A stretch of DNA of 10,219 nucleotides, taken from contig DKBB01000375.1 in the NCBI GenBank assembly GCA_002451015.1, positions 1-10,219 of the forward strand, read 5' to 3'. This DNA comes from Acidobacteria bacterium UBA6911. GTDB taxonomy: Bacteria; Acidobacteriota; UBA6911. The notes beneath the pieces are model-generated. The model saw nothing but the letters and a program-made list of their open reading frames with translations. It searched no databases and was not told where the DNA came from. How positions within the stretch are numbered: position 1 is the stretch's first letter; every line of letters begins with the position of its first letter. A program made the position numbers and the translations under genes. Below are positions 6,339 to 10,219 of this stretch, piece by piece.

Positions 6339-7391
6339 TTAACGCTGTTCGCTGTTCGCGCTGTCCATAATTTGCTTAATCTGCACTCCCAGGTATCCCA
6401 GAGCGGCGATTCTCTTGTCGATGTATGGCTGTAGGATGGATTTCCACCTTTCTCTTTCCGCTTTGGGTACGTCGTATATTTCCGCCCCGAGTTCCATGAG
6501 AGTGTTCCGGTCCGTTTCCTTCCACGCCCGGACCTGGTATGCGTTCATTTCGTCGCAGGCCCCGCGGGCCTCATCCAGGAAGACCTGCCGGACGTCCGCG
6601 GGCATATCGTTCCATACATCCAGGTTGATGTTGTATGAAAGGAAAGTCGGCTGACCGTAAAAAAGGGTCACGTATTTTGCGGAATCGGTGAGTTTATAGA
6701 CGACATCGGACCGCATCGAGTTCAATACCGCGTCTACGGTGCCTTTGGACAATCCGGAATAGAAGTCCGTCCAGAAGATGGTAACCGGAGCCGCCCCCAG
6801 GGCGGTCACAAGCGCCGAGCCCTGGGAATTGCCTGTTCCGACCAACAGACCCTTCCAGTCTTCCAGTGTTTTGACCGGTCTCTTGGAAATCAGTTCCTGG
6901 GCGCCGGTCGTATAGGCCGCAAGTCCCTTCATGTTCAGGAACTTCTCGAATATTTCCCGGCTGAGTAACTCCAGGAGCGGTTGCGCGGCAGCAACGTTTG
7001 CCTCGATACTGTCGTAGGACATTGGATATTCCGCCAATCCCGGGTGGAGCCCTTCAAAAATGCCAATGCCAACCACGGACATTTCCACCGAACCCTGCCG
7101 GACAGCATCGTACATTTCGGGGACCTTTACCATCGTTTCTCCGGGAAAAACCTTGACCGCATAGGCCCCTTCGGTTCTTCGGGTGACGGCATCGGCAAAT
7201 TTTTCGGCGTTGGCGGTCAGTTCGTCTCCCGGAGGATTTGGAATGGCAAGCCTTACGGTCACGGTCCCCGTCCCCAATGAGGACGAGTTTACATTCTCGG
7301 GCGACGGTGATGAACAGGAAGCGGTGCTGAAGGCGGCGGAAGCCACGGAAATAATTATGAAAGCCGGTAAGAAGCTTTTTTTAAGTGCCAT
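6339..7391 (-). CDS. dctP: TRAP transporter substrate-binding protein (DctP family), predicted lipoprotein
   Basis: The periplasmic solute receptor that delivers ligand to DctQM; 350 residues, a normal length. The N-terminus has KK, a hydrophobic stretch (AFIIISVASAAF) and C26 in TASC followed by a Ser/Pro/Asn linker, so it is probably a lipoprotein, although the -3 residue is Thr rather than Leu. Family features include RLAIPNPPGDE with NAEKFADAV, then VKTLEDWKGLLVGTG, ALGAAPVTI and GTVDAVLNS. In most DctP proteins the segment after LxDxKG reads G-L-K-I-R and its Arg binds a substrate carboxylate. Here it is G-L-L-V-G, with G185 in the Arg place by my hand alignment, suggesting a different ligand. 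The start at 7391 is backed by AGGGG at 7403-7399, seven bases upstream; an ATG at 7421 would add ten residues without a site. It is the first gene of the TRAP set, preceded by a 212-bp gap with dyads. Confidence 0.93.
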   Translation of the reverse strand: MALKKSFLPAFIIISVASAAFSTASCSSPSPENVNSSSLGTGTVTVRLAIPNPPGDELTANAEKFADAVTRRTEGAYAVKVFPGETMVKVPEMYDAVRQGSVEMSVVGIGIFEGLHPGLAEYPMSYDSIEANVAAAQPLLELLSREIFEKFLNMKGLAAYTTGAQELISKRPVKTLEDWKGLLVGTGNSQGSALVTALGAAPVTIFWTDFYSGLSKGTVDAVLNSMRSDVVYKLTDSAKYVTLFYGQPTFLSYNINLDVWNDMPADVRQVFLDEARGACDEMNAYQVRAWKETDRNTLMELGAEIYDVPKAERERWKSILQPYIDKRIAALGYLGVQIKQIMDSANSEQR

Positions 7392-7398
7392 ATTCGAT

Positions 7399-7403
7399 CC
7401 CCT
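7399..7403 (-). promoter_or_regulatory. Ribosome binding site of dctP
   Basis: AGGGG on the minus strand, seven bases before the ATG at 7391. It supports the internal ATG rather than the one at 7421. Confidence 0.65.
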
Positions 7404-7456
7404 GCCGATGAAACAAAACATATAGACGGCTTACTGTATACGATAAGCGCAGACTG

Positions 7457-7474
7457 ACGAAATCATTATTTCGT
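7457..7474. promoter_or_regulatory. 7-4-7 dyad upstream of dctP, possible operator
   Basis: ACGAAAT-CATT-ATTTCGT is a perfect inverted repeat about 66 bp before the dctP start. Its size and spacing suit a dimeric repressor of the GntR or TetR kind. A weak promoter reading (TTTCGT, 16 bp, TATACA, ending near 7434) would overlap it. The regulator is not in this window; the role is inference. Confidence 0.45.
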
Positions 7475-7487
7475 AAAACGGTATTTC

Positions 7488-7518
7488 CCCGGAGTGCGGC
7501 AATCTGCTGCACTCCGGG
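7488..7518. other. Strong GC hairpin between rluA-like gene and dctP
   Basis: CCCGGAGTGC (7488-7497) pairs exactly with GCACTCCGGG (7509-7518). Three more pairs inside, one of them G-U, leave the loop AATCT. It is 85 bp past the rluA-like stop on the same strand. It resembles a terminator, but no T-tract follows on either strand; TTT and AAA flank it instead. It may end the rluA-like transcript or act as an mRNA structural element in the dctP leader. Confidence 0.6.
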
Positions 7519-7603
7519 AAAGTCGTCGCCCATTGAAAGGTCCTCTTGTAAATCATAAAAATCGGCGATGCTAAATAATCAGGTTGGAAAATTACTGGTG
7601 AAT

Positions 7604-8539
7604 CTAATTCTGAGGCGCCTCATTAGACCCCATTTCCTTACGGATGCGCAACGAAGGAGGGGAAGCACAGGCAACTTCCATCCATTCTTCCGAGTCGGGG
7701 TGGCGGAATCCGAGTAGAGCGTTGTGAAGAAAATAGCCCAGATCCGACGGCCGGGCGCGACTGCCGGGTGCCGGGACGCCTCCCTTCAAGTACATTGGAT
7801 CACCGACCAGGGGATATCCGGCGGCCGCCATGTGAATGCGGATCTGGTGCGATCTGCCTGTAACGATGCGTACCTGGACGAGGGAACAGGCATCGCGACG
7901 CTCCAGAACGGTAATCTGGCTGTGGGCCGGTTTCCCGTCCGGGCGGGCCGCGAAAACGGTTTTTAATAGTGTATGCGGGACGGGGCCGATTGGAACGTCA
8001 ACATTGAAATTGTCGACATTGGGGCAGCCGGAAATAAGAGCGCGGTATATCTTAAGAACCTTTCGGTCGCTCCATGCCCGGAACATTTTGGGAGTGGCGC
8101 TGACGTTTATCGTAAACAGGACAATACCCGATGTGCCGCGTCCCAGCCGATGCACCGGGTTAGCCGCAGGATAACGGCGGCGGACAATCGACAGGAGCGT
8201 GTTGTTCATAAAATCGCCTCCGCCGGGCAGGGTGGGCAATCCCGAGGGTTTGGCGACTGCCAGCAGGCTTTCATCCTGGTATAGAATGGCGTAGGAGCAG
8301 GGTACATCCGGTTCTTCCCATGGAGGCCGGAGCCATGTCAGCAACTGACCCGATTTAACGGACTGATTCCCCTGCACGGGGACGCCGTCCAGCAGAACCC
8401 TTCCGGCAGCGACACGTCGCAACCATTCCTCTTCGGTAAAGGCCGGGAAATGCCGCACAAGGTAGTCGATAACCGAACATCCCGCGACGCCGGCTTGTAC
8501 AAAACTTCGATATTCAAAACCACGGTTCAACGGGGCCAT
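7604..8539 (-). CDS. RluA-family pseudouridine synthase homologue lacking the catalytic Asp
   Basis: A 311-residue member of the RluA/RluC/RluD family, which isomerises specific uridines in rRNA or tRNA. Residues about 20-70 resemble an S4-type RNA-binding domain (EEWLRRVAAGRVLLDG). The synthase domain follows: VAKPSGLPTLPGG (95-107), PVHRLGRGTSGIVLF (128-142), K163 and Y165 in KIYRAL, VTGRSHQIRIHMAAAGYPLVGDPMY (226-250) and LHNALLGFRHP (271-281). The usual motif is HRLDxxTSG, whose Asp is the catalytic nucleophile; here codon 133 (8143-8141) is GGA, Gly. Changing GGA to an Asp codon needs more than one base for GAC, so a simple read error is unlikely. I recall HRLGRGTSG from some plant and cyanobacterial relatives but cannot verify it. 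All other motifs are intact. The ATG at 8539 has AAAGG about eleven bases upstream. It lies between a methyltransferase and the TRAP genes with no clear functional tie to either. Confidence 0.9.
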   Translation of the reverse strand: MAPLNRGFEYRSFVQAGVAGCSVIDYLVRHFPAFTEEEWLRRVAAGRVLLDGVPVQGNQSVKSGQLLTWLRPPWEEPDVPCSYAILYQDESLLAVAKPSGLPTLPGGGDFMNNTLLSIVRRRYPAANPVHRLGRGTSGIVLFTINVSATPKMFRAWSDRKVLKIYRALISGCPNVDNFNVDVPIGPVPHTLLKTVFAARPDGKPAHSQITVLERRDACSLVQVRIVTGRSHQIRIHMAAAGYPLVGDPMYLKGGVPAPGSRARPSDLGYFLHNALLGFRHPDSEEWMEVACASPPSLRIRKEMGSNEAPQN

Positions 8540-8559
8540 GTTTTTTAATACCTTTTGAA

Positions 8560-8578
8560 TCCATATCTTGCATATGGA
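8560..8578. promoter_or_regulatory. 7-5-7 palindrome in the leader of the rluA-like gene
   Basis: TCCATAT-CTTGC-ATATGGA is a perfect dyad, 20 bp upstream of the ATG at 8539. It could be a protein-binding operator or a small hairpin in the 5' leader. No consensus promoter was recognised around it. Confidence 0.45.
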
Positions 8579-8636
8579 CGGCCCTGGGAGGCCATGCCGG
8601 TCCAGAGAGAGATTATGGCAAGAGGTTTTCGTTTCA

Positions 8637-8674
8637 AGTTTCCCGGATTTCTAATCAATAATCCGGGCCAAACT
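8637..8674. other. Hairpin between methyltransferase and rluA-like gene
   Basis: CCCGGATT (8642-8649) pairs exactly with AATCCGGG (8660-8667) around a 10-base loop. Outside, AGTTT (8637-8641) pairs with AAACT (8670-8674) across a CC bulge. It lies 51 bp past the methyltransferase stop. No T-tract follows on either strand, so it is not a textbook intrinsic terminator. Its design, a TTTCCCGGA arm and a matching TCCGGG arm ending in AAA, resembles the hairpin at 7488-7518. Confidence 0.55.
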
Positions 8675-8724
8675 CTGAACGGGGCATTCTGAACCGGAAC
8701 CGAGTGGCCGGAAAATTGCCTTCC

Positions 8725-9510
8725 TCATCCCCGTTGCATTAAATAAAAGACGTAACCGTAGAAATCCGAAAATCTACGGTAAATGTTTATCTCCCTTTTT
8801 ACAGTTTTGATAAACTCCAGCCGTTGCGGATCTTTACGGTGCCTATACTCCAGCAATGTGAGCCTCTTTTCAAGTGGAGTGTAATAGTCGCCCCACCAGG
8901 CGGCTTCCGGCAGCACAAAATAGCCCACATTATCGTACCCGCATTTTCGGATGTGGGAGAGATTTGTCGGGACATCCGTCATGGCGGGATACTCGTCAGC
9001 CAGGAACCTGCGGCATTCAGCGGGGGCGGCCTTTTTCAGCCAGCATAGCTCGGAAACCGCCATCAGGCCTCCGGGCACAAGAAGGTCGCGGCAGACCGAC
9101 AAACCTTCAGTAAAACCAATGACATAAAGAGATCCTTCCGACCAGATTAGATGAAAACTGTTGCAGTCCAGTTGGGGATTGTGCATGTCTTTTTCGTAGG
9201 GCCGGATTTTATCGGCAACACCCTCCGCACGCGCCCGGCGCATAAGTTCCATTAAAAACGGCCGATGGTTGTCCAGTGCGACAACCGTTCCTTCAAAATG
9301 TTTGGCCAGTTCAATGGTCTGCGCTCCGTTTCCGCAGCCGACATCCAGTATTTTAAGATCCGGGGTGTTCGCTTGTTTTTCTAATGTGCGCCCTGCTCGA
9401 AGCAGTATCTGTATGGCTTTTATCGTGGAAGCTTTATTGCCGGGACCGAGGCGGGGTAGGGATGCATCAAAGATTTCATATAAAAACTGTATGGCTTCCT
9501 GCTGTCCCAT
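8725..9510 (-). CDS. Class I SAM-dependent methyltransferase
   Basis: A 261-residue methyltransferase with a Rossmann-like SAM-binding fold. Motif I is ILDVGCGNG (54-62), followed by AQTIELAK. The acidic residue at the end of strand 2 is D80 in VVALD. D108 in EKDMH marks the adenine-contact region, and FHLIWSEGSLYVIG (119-132) is strand 4. PGGLMAVSE (146-154) is the usual post-strand turn. The C-terminal part, FVLPEAAWWGDYYTPLEKRL, is typical of a widespread uncharacterised subgroup whose N-terminus reads LPRLGPGNKASTIKA. The acceptor substrate cannot be inferred; the pattern is of a small-molecule methylase rather than an rRNA enzyme. The ATG at 9510 has AGGA ten bases upstream. It is divergent from the MltF-like gene, sharing a 118-bp intergenic region, and is followed by a hairpin and then the rluA-like gene. 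Confidence 0.9.
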   Translation of the reverse strand: MGQQEAIQFLYEIFDASLPRLGPGNKASTIKAIQILLRAGRTLEKQANTPDLKILDVGCGNGAQTIELAKHFEGTVVALDNHRPFLMELMRRARAEGVADKIRPYEKDMHNPQLDCNSFHLIWSEGSLYVIGFTEGLSVCRDLLVPGGLMAVSELCWLKKAAPAECRRFLADEYPAMTDVPTNLSHIRKCGYDNVGYFVLPEAAWWGDYYTPLEKRLTLLEYRHRKDPQRLEFIKTVKREINIYRRFSDFYGYVFYLMQRG

Positions 9511-9536
9511 GGTTTCCGATTCCTAGTGTATATTCC

Positions 9537-9567
9537 TTGATTCATTTTTGTGGAATCCGGCTATAAT
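9537..9567 (+). promoter_or_regulatory. Probable sigma-70-type promoter of the MltF-like gene
   Basis: A perfect -10 box TATAAT (9562-9567) and a -35-like TTGATT (9537-9542) are separated by 19 bp, slightly longer than the ideal 17. Transcription would start near 9574, about 55 bp before the ATG. A small dyad GCCAG-N6-CTGGC (9578-9593) would lie at the very start of the transcript. Confidence 0.5.
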
Positions 9568-9628
9568 AATCGGGTTCGCCAGTTGCACCTGGCATTGTTG
9601 TCGGTAACATTGTCTGTCGTTGTTTCCT

Positions 9629-10219
9629 ATGGTCCGAATGCGTCTTTTCATACTGTTCCTGATACTGCTGGTTGCATGCGTTGCGCATAGCTGTCGATTC
9701 GGTCCCGGCGGAGGATCCGATGCCGATCTCCCTGCCTGGCACACTACCGATTATCCCGAAATTCACGTCGATCTGCCGCAGATCCGCGAACGGGGAAAGC
9801 TTATTGCCATAACCAGCTACAGTTCAACCAGTTATTTTTTGTACCGCGGGAAACCGATGGGATACGAATACGAACTATTAAAAAACCTTTCGGCATATCT
9901 GAATCTTGATCTGGAAATCAAGGTCGCCCGGGATATGGATAAGATTATTGATATGCTGCTGAAAGGGGAGGGGGATCTGATATCGTACGGTATGGCGGTA
10001 ACGCGTGAGCGAAGGGAAAAAATGGCGTTTACAGAATACCACACCAAGACGCACCAGGTGCTGGTTCAGCGCCGACCTTCCGAATGGCGCAATATGCGAC
10101 GGCACGAGATTGAAGAGGCGCTGATCCGGGATCCCCTCGAGCTGATCGGCAAAACCGTCCATGTCCGGCGGGATTCCGCCTATTACGGCAGGTTGAGGAA
10201 CCTGATGGAAGAGATCGGA
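9629..10219 (+). CDS. MltF-like lipoprotein, N-terminal solute-binding domain (partial)
   Basis: The first 197 residues of a plus-strand gene that runs off the window. Residues 4-17 form a lipoprotein signal: MR, a run of Leu/Ile/Phe and the lipobox LVAC with C17; a second candidate Cys is C22. Residues about 55-197 are a family 3 periplasmic solute-binding domain: RGKLIAITSYSSTSYFLYRG, then GYEYELLKNLSAYL, EIKVARDMDKIIDMLLKGEGDLI, VTRERREKMAFTE and LIGKTVHVRRDSAYY. This pattern matches membrane-bound lytic transglycosylase F, in which such a domain precedes a lysozyme-like catalytic domain; it especially recalls Bacteroidota versions, such as the phrase TSYFLYRGKPMGYEYE. The catalytic half is beyond position 10219, so the activity is inferred. 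I use the ATG at 9629; ATG at 9638 is also possible and neither has a good ribosome binding site. A promoter-like sequence lies upstream. Confidence 0.85.
   Translation, partial: MVRMRLFILFLILLVACVAHSCRFGPGGGSDADLPAWHTTDYPEIHVDLPQIRERGKLIAITSYSSTSYFLYRGKPMGYEYELLKNLSAYLNLDLEIKVARDMDKIIDMLLKGEGDLISYGMAVTRERREKMAFTEYHTKTHQVLVQRRPSEWRNMRRHEIEEALIRDPLELIGKTVHVRRDSAYYGRLRNLMEEIG

Noticed and set aside
7386..7531. A 45-residue minus-strand ORF between the rluA-like gene and dctP with a modest ribosome binding site
   Set aside because: It contains the hairpin and dyad of the dctP leader, overlaps the dctP start and has no recognisable features; probably chance.
9523..10162. Minus-strand ORFs over the right-edge gene
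   Set aside because: They are antisense to the MltF-like coding sequence, which has a lipoprotein signal and solute-binding motifs.

Overview
The window comes from a Gram-negative (diderm) bacterium that I cannot place in a phylum. It has at least two predicted lipoproteins or exported proteins, a periplasmic TRAP transporter and an MltF-like murein enzyme. Most starts have a clear Shine-Dalgarno sequence, and base composition by eye is moderately GC-rich. The MltF-like protein recalls Bacteroidota homologues, but the strong ribosome binding sites and a selenoprotein are unusual for that group, so the affiliation stays open.

Layout: seven genes and one partial gene lie on the minus strand, read from right to left, with one divergent gene at the right edge. 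From right to left on the minus strand they are: a class I SAM-dependent methyltransferase (9510-8725); an RluA-type pseudouridine synthase whose catalytic Asp is replaced by Gly (8539-7604); a complete TRAP transporter, dctP (7391-6339), dctQ (6288-5770) and dctM (5704-4403); a two-domain UGSC-family selenoprotein (4198-2432); an exported M28 zinc peptidase (2382-676); and a partial exported protein with TPR-like sequence (540 to the edge). On the plus strand, an MltF-like lipoprotein (9629 onward) leaves the window.

The most important point is the gene at 4198-2432. A plain ORF call splits it into a 108-residue and a 447-residue piece at an in-frame TGA (3874-3872). The frame is continuous across the TGA. 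The TGA sits in a U-P-G-C motif, and the following 39 nt can fold into a bacterial SECIS-type hairpin whose apical loop is GGUC, as in E. coli fdhF, at almost the same distance from the UGA. I therefore annotate one 588-residue selenoprotein with Sec109. It lies just downstream of the TRAP genes and 49 bp upstream of the M28 peptidase. The TRAP binding protein appears to lack the Arg that normally grips a substrate carboxylate. Together this looks like an uptake-plus-redox cassette for an unidentified, perhaps non-carboxylate, solute. That functional link is inference.

The left edge (1-171) is a perfect 55-bp inverted repeat around a 61-bp spacer, inside a coding region. The plus-strand reading of the spacer continues the minus-strand gene's protein plausibly, while the minus-strand reading does not. 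This is best explained by a fold-back chimera or inverted duplication at the end of a contig, so the last part of that gene should not be trusted.

Intergenic regions hold several dyads: a 7-4-7 inverted repeat and a strong GC hairpin upstream of dctP, a 7-5-7 palindrome in the rluA-like leader, and a second GC hairpin of similar design between the methyltransferase and the rluA-like gene. No tRNA, rRNA, CRISPR array or insertion sequence was recognised.
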